Positions 48,576-60,595 of a stretch of DNA of 64,000 nucleotides are shown in pieces. The stretch is from Piliocolobus tephrosceles (taxonomy: Eukaryota; Chordata; Mammalia; Primates; Cercopithecidae), in NCBI RefSeq assembly GCF_002776525.5, contig NC_045443.1, forward strand, positions 49,829,377 to 49,893,376, written 5' to 3'. Both the position numbers and the translations under genes were made by a program. How positions within the stretch are numbered: the first letter of the stretch is position 1; the number at the start of each line of letters is the position of its first letter. The notes under the pieces are model-generated. The model was not told the DNA's origin. It ran no database searches and saw nothing but the letters and a program-made list of their open reading frames with translations.

Positions 48576-48870
48576 GGCCGGGCGCGGTGGCTCAAGCATG
48601 TAATCCCAGCACTTTGGGAGGCCGAGATGGGCGGATCACGAGGTCAGGAGTTCCAGACCATCCCGGCTAACACGGTGAAACCCCGTCTCTACTAAAAATA
48701 CAAAAAACTAGCCGGGTGAGGTGGCGGGCACCTGTAGTCCCAGCAACTCAGGAGGCTGAGGCAGGAGAATGGCATAAACCCGGGAGGCGGAGTTTGCAGT
48801 GAGCTGAGATCTGGCCACTGCACTCCAGCCTGGGCGACAGAGCAAGACTCCGTCTCAAAAAAAAAAAAAA
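48576..48870 (+). mobile_element. Young AluY, Old World monkey type, with 19-bp target duplication
   Basis: Nearly intact AluY in the pseudogene C region. Features 'gtggctcaagc' at the start, 'aaaaactagccgggtgagg' and 'gagatctggccactgc' are those I associate with AluYR-lineage elements of Old World monkeys. Target duplication aaaagaaaagaagaggaga at 48557-48575 and 48871-48889. Confidence 0.88.
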
Positions 48871-49548
48871 AAAAGAAAAGAAGAGGAGAGACAACGCTCC
48901 TATGCACCTTCCCTGTCTGAGGGAGGCCCAGGACATACACTGGATAAATCCTACCTAAATATGACTTATGTGTCTCTCCCTTGTGCCCTTGCCTTTGTGT
49001 TAGTCTAGGGACAAGGCTGTAGAAGACAATTCTAGGATTGAAAAGCTGATACAAACCCATGAGAAATCATCTAAAATGATAGAAAAGAAGTGCACAGTAT
49101 ACTCACAGATACACACTGGATGCTGGCACTCCCCAGATACCCTATTCAGGAACAAAATAAATATCATGGAAAGGTTATGATGAAATTAGCCAGGTGAGAC
49201 AAGCTCTTTTTGGAATTAGTCCCTGGGATGCCAGGGTACAATGATGTGAGCTCCAGCATCAGGGATTGAGGTTAGACATGAGAAGGGACTTCCCTGAGAT
49301 TCTAGGATGGGGAATGCAGAGAATAGAAATGTAATATGTCTCTGGATACATGGCTCTGCCATCACCTTGGCCTCAATTACCGCATGGGCAAAACTGGGAT
49401 AATATGGCTTTTCAGCAGTGTGTGAGATGAGTAAATCAAGCTGGGTAGAGTGCCCCGCATATTTGCCATCCCATACCATAAGTGACACAGATCCTATTTG
49501 CATCATCCTTCTGGGCCCACGGACACCACCCACATCCAGGTGTAGCTG

Positions 49549-49833
49549 TCTTTTTTTAAGATGGGGCCTTCCAACCCAGGTTGAAATGCAGTGGTGCAAT
49601 CATGCCTCACTGCAGCCTCACACTCCTGAGCTCAAGTGATCCTTCTCCCTCAGCCTCTCAAGTAGCTGGAACTACAGGCACATACCACCATGCCTGGCTA
49701 ATTTTGTATTATTTTTTGTAAAGATGGGGTGTCATTATGTTGTCCAGGTTGTTCTGGAGTTCCTGGTCTCAAGTGATCCTGCCCCAGCCTCCCAAAGCAC
49801 TAGGATTACAGGTGTGAGCCACCATACCCAGCT
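49549..49833 (-). mobile_element. Old Alu (AluJ type)
   Basis: In plus orientation 'tttttttaagatggggccttcc' to 'agccaccatacccagctgg'. Heavily diverged, in intron 7 of pseudogene C. Confidence 0.85.
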
Positions 49834-50557
49834 GGCCAAGTATCTTTTCCAGAGCACTGCACAGACTCCAACTGTCCAATGATAACATTAACAAAGAAGG
49901 GAAGGTGAGGAAGAATGACTGGTTCTGATGAAAGTGGAAACACCAGTTTAAAGTGCAGGGACAGCAGGCTACTAGGACTACCTGGTACAGATCTTCGTGT
50001 TCTTCACCACACCAGGATTCACTGACATTTGCCTTTGGGTGCACTATATGCCTATTAGGAGGCTCTGAGCATTCCACTCTAGCAAATATTATAAAAGTTG
50101 TATCTCTGAGCCCAAAGAGAGAGTGCTGAGCAGTATAGTCCAGTTCATCAAGCACTTATTGAGCCCTTCCTTTGTCCCCTGCCACTGTGTTAGAGCCTGT
50201 GTATACCAGGGGGAAGGAAATGTAGGGACAAAAATAACTGTAACACAGCACAGCTAACCAAAGGACCACACAATCCTGTGAAACAGGGTTCTCAAGTTGG
50301 GTTCTGTGCCTTTATCAGAGTGCCTACACTGCTGCACTCCTTGCCTTCCAGCATCTTCTGGTAGGTGGCAGTCTCCACATCCAGCCCAGCTTGATGTTCA
50401 GCAGCTCCTGGTAGTCACATGGAAGATGGGCCAGGTCCTCCCTGGCCTGCAGCAGGGACCCCCCGAGCTCTGCCAACTTGGCCTGGGCTTCCTTGAGGGC
50501 CAGCACCATCCCTGGCACCATGCTGCTCAGTGTCAGCGATTGCCACCTGCAGGTTAG

Positions 50558-52600
50558 CATTCCAAAGCAGGAGGAGGAAGTGCACTGAGTCCCTAAATCC
50601 AACTGCGTATATAACTGAGCACAGGTCTCCATCTGTCCCCTTAGTGAAAATATTTAACCTGTGTGCTATGTGGCTGGTGATGCTAACTTCTGCTCATAGC
50701 ATTCATATCCATATAAACTAAACCATGCTGGGAAACTCCACTGATTGTTGAGCCTTTATCCAGAGACAGCAGTCACCTGCTTCCCACCTCTTGGGAAGGA
50801 ATAATCCATGTTCTGAGATCCCAGAAACTCAATGCCACATAGTTTATGAAGTTTTGGGGACCCTGTCTACCAGATTGAGAGAAGATCATTCTGCCTTTAA
50901 GTTGATGGATGTACGTTAAGATAGCATAAAGTCCTTGCTCTGTGTGGTACCATTTGGCAAGCCCAGTTGCAAAATCTCCCAATCAGGAGTCTGAAAGGCT
51001 GCCCTACCTACTAGGTTCAGGTGTCCCTCTGGCATACCAGGACACCACTTTCATCAGAGCCATAATCCTGGGCTTTGGGGAGCTGCCCCCACCTGCTGCT
51101 CAGGGAGCTTCATCTCGCTTATCTCACATCCCATGCCCAGTCTCTTCCTCTTTCAAACATGTCCCCTTAGTCCCCTTTTCAGGCCCCTATCTATTCTGCT
51201 GCCTGCATTCCCTTCCTGCCTCTCCACTGCAGGGAGGGCTGCACCCTTGTCCACCTGACAACAGGTGCCATGATGACAGGATCCTCTCTGCCTGGTTCTC
51301 CAGGGTTCCCCACTGCCTAGCGCAGTGCCTGGCCCATGGTAGGCTCCCAGATTTTGTGGGATCAACAACTATTCAGCTCCTCCTGCTTATGGCATTGTCC
51401 TCTGTGTGGGTAGCTGTGTGTCCCGCCTCCACTGTCATGCTGGAGAAGAAGTCTTGGCCCTCCAGACACCTTTCTACCCCAATCATCTCCTGCCCCAAAC
51501 CCAGGACGGGAGCCTGCATGCATGAACTCAAGACGGGGTTTTGAGATACAAACTAACTAAATCAGCTGCCACTTGGAGGAATGGCTGCCCTGTCTGCTAA
51601 ACATGCCCACCTGTGCACCAAGCCCATGTTAAGCACATGGGAAATGCAGCCAAATCATCCAACTGAAGGGTAAAGAGACCCAGCTGGTTGGAAGGCCTTG
51701 AATCTCACCTCACACCCTCACACTTTCTCAGCCCCTAGAAGCCCCTAACATCCCAGCTTGGATGCTTGTCTTGGCAGCCTGACACCCTCAGGGGCCTGGG
51801 AAGAGACTGCAGATTATCCTCAAAATAAACAAAAGAGAGGCAATTTTATTAAGAATTTAACCCGGGGTAACAGCAACAGTCATCCTGGCTATAAGGAGAG
51901 AGGATCTGAATCCAGTGGTTTCTGGTGAGCACAGGCCAAGAAAAAAGTTACAGCACAGTAGCAGGGGTGCTAGAAGGCCTTCCCTGCAGACAGGCCAGAG
52001 AGCTGGGCACTCCAAGCTGCCGTGCCATCACCTCTGGAAAGAAGAGAAGTTTTGACTGGGTGTCAGGGGTAGGTTCACTGCCAATTGACCCCGTGCATGA
52101 ACATAAACAACTTGATGACTGAGAATCTTCTAGTTACAGTTTATTAAAATAAAAACAAAGAGCACACTCAGGTTGCCCTGGAGGCTACAGTTATTTTCAC
52201 CTCTGGTAGGTGCTTATACCAGGCTTAGAACAGATGCATTCTTTGGCACCATCACATCTACAGGAATCTAATGTTGTGCTTGCCTCTGTAGACAGCACCA
52301 CAGGAGTAGATCATGGGATGGCAAGTCGGCTCTCAAAGATTTTGGGAAGGGCACTCATTGAAAGACACATAAGACAACATGGGAGCTAAAGCTTAAGCAA
52401 ACGCAGTTCTCTTTCATTTACTGAATAGCTTCTTGATCATATAACAAGAAGTTTATAGGAAGGAGGAAATGTGTTCTGTTAATACCCAGAAAGCAAACAG
52501 CCTGACACTCTTACCCACAGCATGAGGCAGACACAGATGGGACCAGAAACAGTCATGTGACTATTGCAGTTACAGGAGGGGATTGAAATGGGAACTATGG
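50558..52600. other. Upstream of pseudogene C, no gene seen
   Basis: I searched for keratin exons 1-6 on the minus strand and found none. The 200-codon open frame at 50942-51544 has no recognisable domain. Confidence 0.4.
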
Positions 52601-55600
52601 AGGGCGGTTAGTCAAGGAAGACTTCCCAGAGAAGGTATCTTGAGGTGAGTTGATGGAGAGGATAAAGAGTATCCCATGTTGAGGAGATAAAGAGACTTGC
52701 AGAAACCTATCTGTGTGGCAAATATTACAGCTTCATTTGAACAAGATCATCAAAGGCTGCTGGCTGCTGAAGGCTATGAAGCAGAGCGTGGTATATCCAG
52801 GAACACAGGGGTATGTACCAGCCTGACACATTGAGTGGGAAGAATTTATGCTGTTTATGACAGCCTGGCAAACTGCAGTGAGTCATGAGTTTGGATGTGG
52901 CTCATTGCTCCCCAAAGATCATCCAGAGTCTCTAGTTTCCCTTTGCTCCCATCCACTCCCACCAACATGATCTTATGCAAGTACCATTTTCAACATGTCA
53001 CTCTCCTACCCAAAAGTTGATGAGCCTGCCTCTTCTAGCAGAAAGATCTCCTCTCTTGACCTTAAATGCCCTCCCCTTTCCCTTTTTCTTTCCCCCAACC
53101 TGATTCCAACACTTTAATGTTAAAACTCTGTCATTCCATCCAAGCCAATCTTCTTGCTATCATTTGGTAGGAAGTTGAACAAATTACCTCTACAGTTTCT
53201 TCCCCTTGTTGGGTTCTGGAATACCATGCATCTCCTCCCTCCTACCACCATCGTCCTTGGTAAGTTCCACCTCTGAGAGGGTGACCCACTCAGCGTCCTG
53301 GACATGGAATCCCTGGGTCTTCTCAATTCCGGTCACCTTCTCCTTCACTCCACCTCAACCACACACTCCAGGCCTGCAGCCTGGACCATCACCAAGAACT
53401 GCACCCTCCTAGAAGCTTAATTCCCAAGCCCTACTTTCTGGTCATAATTTTCTATCTCCCAGGGCTCTCCCACCTACCTCTCATCACATCTGCTCCTCAC
53501 TCATATAAATAATCTTATTGCCTTAACCCCTTCATTTTTTCCGAGGCTGTTAGCTCTCTCCTGGCTTCTTTTCCTGCTCTTCTCACATTAAGCATTATTC
53601 ATTCACTCAACAAATACTTTCTGGGCATCTACTATGTGCTAGGCATTGACCAGGTAGTGGAAAGTGGTGAAGAAAATTGATGCTGTCTCATTCCTCATAG
53701 AAAGAACAGACTGGACTGCACCATCTGGACAACCTTCTCACCAGCCTTATCAATTCCCCTATTCCCCTATCTTTCAACCATCAGCCTAACAAAGTCCCTT
53801 CTCAAGGCCATGACTACAACCTTCCTTCCTCCACCTGCTGCAGGCACTGAGCTCAGATAGGGGAGACCACCCAAGCCTGGCTTCCTACTTCACCAAGAAC
53901 ACTGAAGCCATCAGGAGTGATCCCCTCAGCATCACTTCTGTGCCTTTATTCCTGCCTGCCTCCACACCCACTTGATTTTCCTTTTTCTTGTACACGGCTT
54001 CAAGATGTATCCCACCCATCTCCTCTAATTCTTTGCTCCATCAGTTACTCTCCTCTCTCTCCTGCCCCTCCTCTCAACCTCTCCTCTCATATCCAAGTCT
54101 TTCCCACCCTTACAGTACCTCTTGTCACCCCTGATACCTTCTTGCTATCATTCTGTGTCTCTTTCCCTTCTCAACTAAGTGTCTGAAAAGGATGACCCCG
54201 TTTTGTCCACTTCCTTGTCTTGATCAACTCCTAAACCCATGAAATCTAGTTCTGTACATAACCCTGACATCATGGACATCACATTCCTAAGAATGCCTTT
54301 CTCCCTGACTTCCTAAAAGCCAAACCTAATAGACAACCTTCAGTCTTCATGCCACCAGATCTCTTTACTGCAACTGAAATATGATGTATACATAAGCCAT
54401 TCTTTGCAGTATCATCACAACAGTAACTTGCACATGGTTTTTGAATTCCTACATTCCTTAAGAGTCTGCATTAATAGGTTTCCAGCTTCATTCTGGCACA
54501 ACTTGGCAACTTCCTTGTGGATGTAGTGGATAAGGCATGGGCAGGTCCAGTTTGTAGAGAATGTGAACACAGTGCTACTTGATGAAATGAATCTAAAACC
54601 AGGAGATTCTAAAGCTCCTAGAGTGACAGTGAGCCACTGGAGAGCAGGTATAGAGAAGCTGTGGTGTCATTACTATCTTATTCTAGAAAGGCAGTGCTGA
54701 CCCTACGCTGAGTGGTGTGGAGGCAGGCCAGCTGCAGAAACTGAGGACTGAGGAGATTCAACATTGGATTGAGGAAAGGCCCCTCTTCTCCAGATCTCAG
54801 GGCTCAGAATAGTAACAGACTAACACAAAACCACCAGGCCATCACGTCAGTTGTGTGGGTTGTGTCACATATAAGAGTTCCAGGTCAAGGATGTGAAAGG
54901 GAGTGAAAATCTAGCCCATACTCTAGTCACCGAGCTGTGTGCTCTGCCATGGACTATGTCCACCCAGAAGAACACAAACATTTGTTACTTTACACAAGTG
55001 CTATCCTTTGCTAAGACATGCAACCATGAAGCTGTCTGCACAGAATGGACATCTATTTCTAATTCACAAAAAGACCTGAGAGGTCCAGAAGATTTCAGAA
55101 CACCAGTTTAACATCATGAGTTTAAGAATGAGAAGAATCTAGTGCTAGAAAACCTTCATTTGTGCCTCACTCATCTTCAGGTCAGTTAAGTCAAGCTGTA
55201 TGTAGTGAAACCCCATGAGTCAAATCTTGGCTCCCCACCTCTTAGTTACATTACCTCAGGTCAGTTGTTTAACCCACTATGCCTTGATTTCCACCTATCA
55301 GATAAAAATTTGCTGTGAGGATTAAATTACTTTAGAACATATCCTGGTACACAACAGGCACTCAGTACACATTAGCTTTTAACTAATAGTGTCATCCTTA
55401 TGTACAATGACAGAAAATCATCTCTGGACCATCAACCACAGGACACACCCTCTCATCGGCAGGGTCTTTGTTCTCCAAAGTTTGCATGTGGGTGCTGTTG
55501 CCACAGTTGTTCAGTGCTTTCCTGTTTCAAAAAGGCAAGAGTGTGGGTGTGAGTGCAAGGGTGTGTATCTATCTGCGTTGGAGGTAAGGCAAGGGTTACA

Positions 55601-55800
55601 GTCAGAAGACTCAGGCCATCAACCATGTGTGCAGAGGGAAACTGAGTTGATTGATTCAGCCCTATATTAAAAACTATGCCAATTCTAACTAAACCACGAT
55701 GATTTTACAAAGCTGAAGATAAGCTAAAAACGCCTCAAGTCCTAGGTTTTCTCTGTACTTCTATTGCAACGCATTATTTTTGGCCAGCTAAGATCCTGCA
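52600..55800. other. Intergenic with old repeat remnants
   Basis: About 53000-54250 is pyrimidine-rich on the plus strand and may be an old LINE (L2/CR1-like) open-frame remnant, low confidence. A 'tactatgtgctaggcattg' motif at about 53630 is L2/MIR-like. About 55240-55380 is a MIR remnant in plus orientation. No gene seen. Confidence 0.4.
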
Positions 55801-55803
55801 TCT

Positions 55804-56102
55804 TTTTTTTTTTTTTTTTTTTTTTGAGACAGAGTCTCGCTCTGCCACCCAGGCTGGAGTATAGTGGCACAATCTCGGCTCACTGCAAGCTCCGCCTCCT
55901 GGGTTCATGCCATTCTCCTGCCTCAGCCTCCTGAGTAGCTGGGACTACAGGTGCCCCTACCACGCCCGGCTAATTTTTTTATTTTTAGTAGAGACGGAGT
56001 TTCGCCGTGTTAGCCAGGATGGTCTCGATCTCCTGACCTCGTGATCTGCCCGCCTCGGCCTCCTAAAGTGCTGGGATTACAGGTGAGCCACCACACCCAG
56101 CC
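55804..56102 (-). mobile_element. AluY with target duplication
   Basis: In plus orientation T-run then 'gagacagagtctcgctctgcc' to 'agccaccacacccagcc'. Flanked by agatcctgcatct (55791-55803) and agaccctgcatct (56103-56115), a 13-bp duplication with one mismatch. Confidence 0.92.
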
Positions 56103-56819
56103 AGACCCTGCATCTTAATTACCAGTTTTTCAGGGCAAAACATTCATGAAATAAATTTATGGGAATTCAGACGTGGACTATTTGGCCTTGATTATGAGTA
56201 ATCTCAGCTTTAATAAGGCAGAATGCCTGGCTTGAAACAACCAAATAATTAGTCTAAACAGTGGGAGTGAGAAAGGAGCTCTAATACATATATTTTGCTA
56301 ATTGCTCTCCCCTGTTGCCAGCAAAGGTGAATCGAAAGAGGTCAACCAGAGCCCCCTGGAGGTAAGGAGGACGGTTAAGAGTTTGTCTCTGTCAGCCAGG
56401 GATGAGCTAGCAAGAGCCTTCAGTGAACTGGGACACCAGAGTCGGGACCTCAGAAATTCAGCCAGTGGGAGAAAGAACATCTGGAATAGACAGAGAAGGC
56501 AGCAGGGGGCCTGGGAAGCCCAGCCTAAGTCACAGCAATCCCTACCCCAGCCCTAGCTTGGCTTTCCTGAATGTCCCAGGCAAGCATTTACCACTGATCA
56601 AATGGCAGCATGCCAGAGAAGCCCACCCCCCAGAATCCCTGCAGAATGTTCTCATGAATTCTATACATGCGGTGGGCTGCCCACCATGACCGGACCTTCA
56701 CCTCCAAGGTCTTCAAGGATTCCAGGGTCTTCTCCATGTTCCCAGGGCACTAGTTTTTACCAGAAAAAAAGGCAAGCTCCCCATCCAAATCCCAGTCAAC
56801 CAGCCAACTGACCAGCTCC

Positions 56820-58040
56820 CTCTGGTCCTGTCTCCGGTCAAATTCCCAAAAACAGACTGAGATGAAGATTGTGTACAGGAAGTTTATTGGAGAGTACTCT
56901 TAGGATCAATATGTAAGAAAGTGAATGAAGCAGGATTGGGGATTGGGGAAAGGTTAAACTGCTATGTAGTTGAGTTGGCTGCAACAAAGGTCTCAGCCCA
57001 TCCTATGGAGTGCTAGACCTGCCATTGGGGAGAGACCATAGTCTAGGGTAAGGCACTCTGCTAAGAGCAATCAGGAGCCACAGGGGCTGCAGAAGGGAGT
57101 GCCAGGTTCTCAAAAGGGTGAGAACCCACCACCCATCCACTACAGACCCCACATCCCTAGGGGGCGGATCCTGCTTCTGTTTCTCTCCCAACCTTGCCTC
57201 ACTCTGTCGTCTCATCTACCACCACAGACATAATTTTGGAGATGGCCTCTTCCCACAACGTGATCCCAATTCCCTGCAATCCTGTAAGCCCCTCTGGTCT
57301 CCCTCCTGCTAAACTAGGTTCTCTCTTTGTCACCCCACCCCAGCTATTCTCAGCATCCCCAACAGGGCACTGATTCTGGCACAATTGTGAATGGTTGCTG
57401 GATACTTGAATGACTGAGGTGTTGTTGGAGTCCTTGCCTCAGACAAGCAAGAAGAGAGGAGGAGCAGCTTCTTCCCAATGCGGAACCACAGAATGGGACT
57501 AGGATATATGTAGGACTGGCTTCTGGGTGACTTGCCAGGAGCTATGGTGGTACATGGATCAGGCTCCCCTGAAGAAGATGGACTAGCCAACACCAGAGCC
57601 CCTGACAAAGAAAAGCAAGACAGAGTGGAGGGTGAAAGCTCAGGTTGTAAAGGACAGTCAGCGGGCCCCCTTCAGGGACGTTTTTGCAGTCCTGTCAACA
57701 CTCAGCATATGATATTAGTATAAAATCTTCTCCATCCACGTCATCCTTCCCCAGCAGGTTCTGCTTTGCCTTTGTCTCTTTAGGGGGATCCAGATCTAAA
57801 CAGACCATCCAGGCATAGTCTAAACAATGCAATGTGCCCTGGACCGCCTCTGCTAAATTTGGGAGTAAAAGAAATCATTATCTTTTTCTGCTCAAAATGT
57901 TGATAGATCCTTTGATCTCAGACATACCACTAGGCTGTTCACACAGTAGGTAGCCAATACGGTGTGTCTTTCTTTCATCCAGTCATGACACCATGGCAAG
58001 AGTTAGATGTAATATTTATCTGCATTTATATGACACTGTT
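56820..58040. other. Repeat-like stretch, not assigned
   Basis: About 56860-57110 ('caggaagtttattggagag', 'gagttggctgcaacaaagg') reads like a known interspersed element, but I cannot name it. No gene seen. Confidence 0.3.
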
Positions 58041-58590
58041 TATAACAGCTTTTACAAACAAACGGCTAGTTTTGTTAATCTACAAAGAGGATGTACAGAT
58101 TATTTAGAAAAACAAAATGATCACTCACAGAGAAAATGGACTAAGTGAAGAGACAACTCACAGAAAATGAAAGCTAAATAGCAAATAAACATATTTGTAA
58201 TGCTCAACCTCATTAGCAGTCAAAGAAATGAAAATAAAACAGAAAACTATCAAAAAAAAAAACTAAAAAATAATACCACACAGTGTTCAGAAGACTGTGG
58301 AGAAATAGGAAGTCTTATACATTACTTACAAAAGCATGAATTGGTACAATCTTTCTTGAGAGCAGCCTGACCATATAAATCAAAAATTTTCAGTGGCCTT
58401 ACAATTCCAATAACCTCTAAAAACTTACCTTAAAGAACGAATAGGACCAGAGTCCAGAGAAGTGTGTGTTCATTGCAGCAACGTTTATTGCAGTGGAAAA
58501 AGTAGAAATGAATATATATATATCAAAAGACGCTACATCTACACAATGGAATATTATGCAGTTATTAAGGACGACTTGGCCATGAGGGTA
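58040..58590 (+). mobile_element. L1M ORF2 remnant
   Basis: 'gctcaacctcattagcagtc', 'tgtggagaaataggaag' and 'acaatggaatattatgcag' follow the order of an old L1 ORF2 end. Confidence 0.7.
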
Positions 58591-58609
58591 ACAGGTGGCA
58601 GAGCATGGC

Positions 58610-60595
58610 ACCTACAGCTCAGTAACCTGGGAGGTGCCGTGCGGGGGAGGAGAGGGACGCACGGAAGCGGACTCTGTGGGTCTCAGGCTGATAGAAGGCC
58701 GCTCGCCAGCTCCTAGATCAGGGATGGACGCAGCAGCGGAAGTGACGGAAGCCCCAGAGGAAGAGGGCTTTGCACTGCCCATCTCTTCCGCCTCTGAAGC
58801 CAAATTTGATGCTGTGGTTGGCTCTATTGAGGCCGTCATCATGGACCCCGAGTTCCAGGTATGGCAGAGAAATTTCGTGGACAAATACTACCAGGAATTT
58901 GAAGACACGGAAGAGAATAAACTCACCTACACACCAATCTTTAATGAATACCTTTCTTGGGTAGAAAAATATATTGAAGAACAGGTGCTGGAGCAGATTC
59001 CAGAATTCAACATTGTGACTTTCACAGCAACATTAGAGCACCATAAAGATGAAGTGGCTGATGACATATTCGACATGCTAGTCACATTTACAAACCTTCT
59101 GGCATTTAAAGAGATGTTTCTGGACTACAGAGCAGAAAAAGAAGGCCGGGGACTGGATTTAAGTGGTGACTTAGTGGTGACTTCATTGTGCAAAAACACC
59201 TTCCACACCAGCTATCCAGGCACTAGCTCGCGTCTCCAGGCAGTGGGAGCCTTCTGGACATCATAGGCCCAGTAGGCGGGGAGAGGCGTCTGTTCCTAAT
59301 GACAGAATATGTCTTGGAAAGGCTGACTCTGCTGCTCTTCTTTAATGTTAAGCATTGATGAATCAAAAAGATAATTACCTTACCCTCCAGGGACCTCTGC
59401 TTTTCCTGAAACACGTTCTTGTATTCAGTAACCCTACTGCCATTGCCAAATTAGACACCCCTCTCAGGAACTTCTGAGGGTCAGACTACTCTGGGACAAG
59501 AGATTGTGTCTAGCATTCCATCTGGAAGACCTCTTTTCTCACCATACATGTTCCTGCGTCAACAACGTGGAAAATAACACCATCACAAACCCTCCCTGAC
59601 CCAAATACCACAGGCAGGCTTTGCACCAAACTTTCGTGTGCTCACAGCTCTTTCACTTGGGTAAGATTTGTAGTCCATCAACCCTAGGGATCCACCTGTG
59701 CAGGTATTTTACTTTTGGGGAGTATTTATCTAGGATGTCACTCCAACCAACTGCCCCTGACTTGAGATTTCTAAAGCTCCTATTTTCTGCCCACTATTAG
59801 GAGAAAACTAGAGCCAGTCTTGGCTGAAGGAAGCAACTGAAAAACATGTCCTTAACCAAAATCTACATGGGAAAATCAATTCCTAGGAGTGAGTTTGCAG
59901 TACTTTTATCACTGTCTTCTGCTAGTCCTGATGTGGTCCCACCGTTTCTAGAGAAACTTTTATTTTTTTAAACATCATTGTTGAAAAAATATTTTTGTAG
60001 ATGAATACTCAAGTGGTAGATCTAATACGGTAGATCTGATTTTAGAATTTCTGATTAGCCCCTTAAAGATCTAAGTATTAAATGGCTTGTACTTTTTAAT
60101 TGTAGTGCTATGAAGGCAAAAGTGTTTTCTTTATTGAATTTCCTATTTTACTGGACATCAATGGATGTACGCTATGCGCTGGAAATCAACTGAAAGATAT
60201 CTTTTACTTACAGCATGTTAAGTGTGTTTCTACAGATTTACTTAAAATCCTTTCCGTATAAATCGGTCTGTTAGGCTTTTGGTTGGGGTGGGGGTGAGTT
60301 TGCTAAAATGTAATTCTTCAAGCTCTGTAATTCCAACTCTATCCTTCTCTTTCTTGCAAAAAAATGGTGTTCCACTGGTCTAGTTCAGCCTGAGTAAGAG
60401 GAGGTAGCAAAAGGCTTCAGAGGTATCAAAGGTCGTCTGTCTGACTTCATGTTAGTAAAATGTTTGGTAGGACATTGCTGACTAGAAAACATATATGTCA
60501 CATCTCTAGAAAGAAGAAAAACATATAATTGTTTATAGTTCCTAATGTGTACCTTTAATTTTGTTTTTTAAGTAAAAATAAGAATCTGCACCAAA
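58610..60595 (+). pseudogene. ARL2BP (retropseudogene): ARL2BP retrocopy with almost complete open frame
   Basis: Intronless copy of ARL2BP (BART), the ARL2-GTP-binding protein of centrosome, cilium base and mitochondria. An open frame of 180 codons runs 58724-59266, starting MDAAAEVTEAPEEEGFALPI. The body matches the parent closely: FEDTEENKLTYTPIFNEYLS, HHKDEVADDIFDMLV, FKEMFLDYRAEKEGRGLDLS, VVTSLCK. Relative to the parent as I recall it, the N-terminus carries about ten extra residues. An extra base after SLCK shifts the frame and replaces the last dozen residues; the parental stop position is recognisable out of frame at about 59221-59226. A long 3' UTR follows to an A-rich end near 60585-60595. 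Expression is unknown. Retrocopy boundaries are approximate and I found no clear target duplication. Confidence 0.9.

Larger units (their letters stand above)
48152..50557 (-). pseudogene. Type II keratin pseudogene C (exons 7, 8, 9)
   Basis: Only the 3' part of a keratin remains. Exon 7 (about 50332-50557) starts NANLQVAIADTEQHG, is frameshifted, then shows AQAKLAELGGSLLQAREDLA and CDYQELLNIKLG before a further shift. Its acceptor reads GG rather than AG. Exon 8 (49107-49141, exactly 35 bp) encodes VSGECQHPVCI with AG and GT sites kept. Exon 9 (about 48152-48463) keeps IAAVVNHISSSKN and serine/glycine-rich tail sequence, and ends with LARIVQTTTSSGQ. Intron 7 is recognisably homologous to that of pseudogene B (shared 'ctgctcagca' and 'ggacaaagga' blocks in the same order), so B and C arose by duplication of one ancestor. 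Two Alus lie inside. Exons 1-6 are not found upstream. Probably one of KRT125P-KRT127P. Confidence 0.85.

Noticed and set aside
50942..51544. 200-codon open frame upstream of pseudogene C
   Set aside because: No recognisable similarity and low-complexity composition; likely chance.
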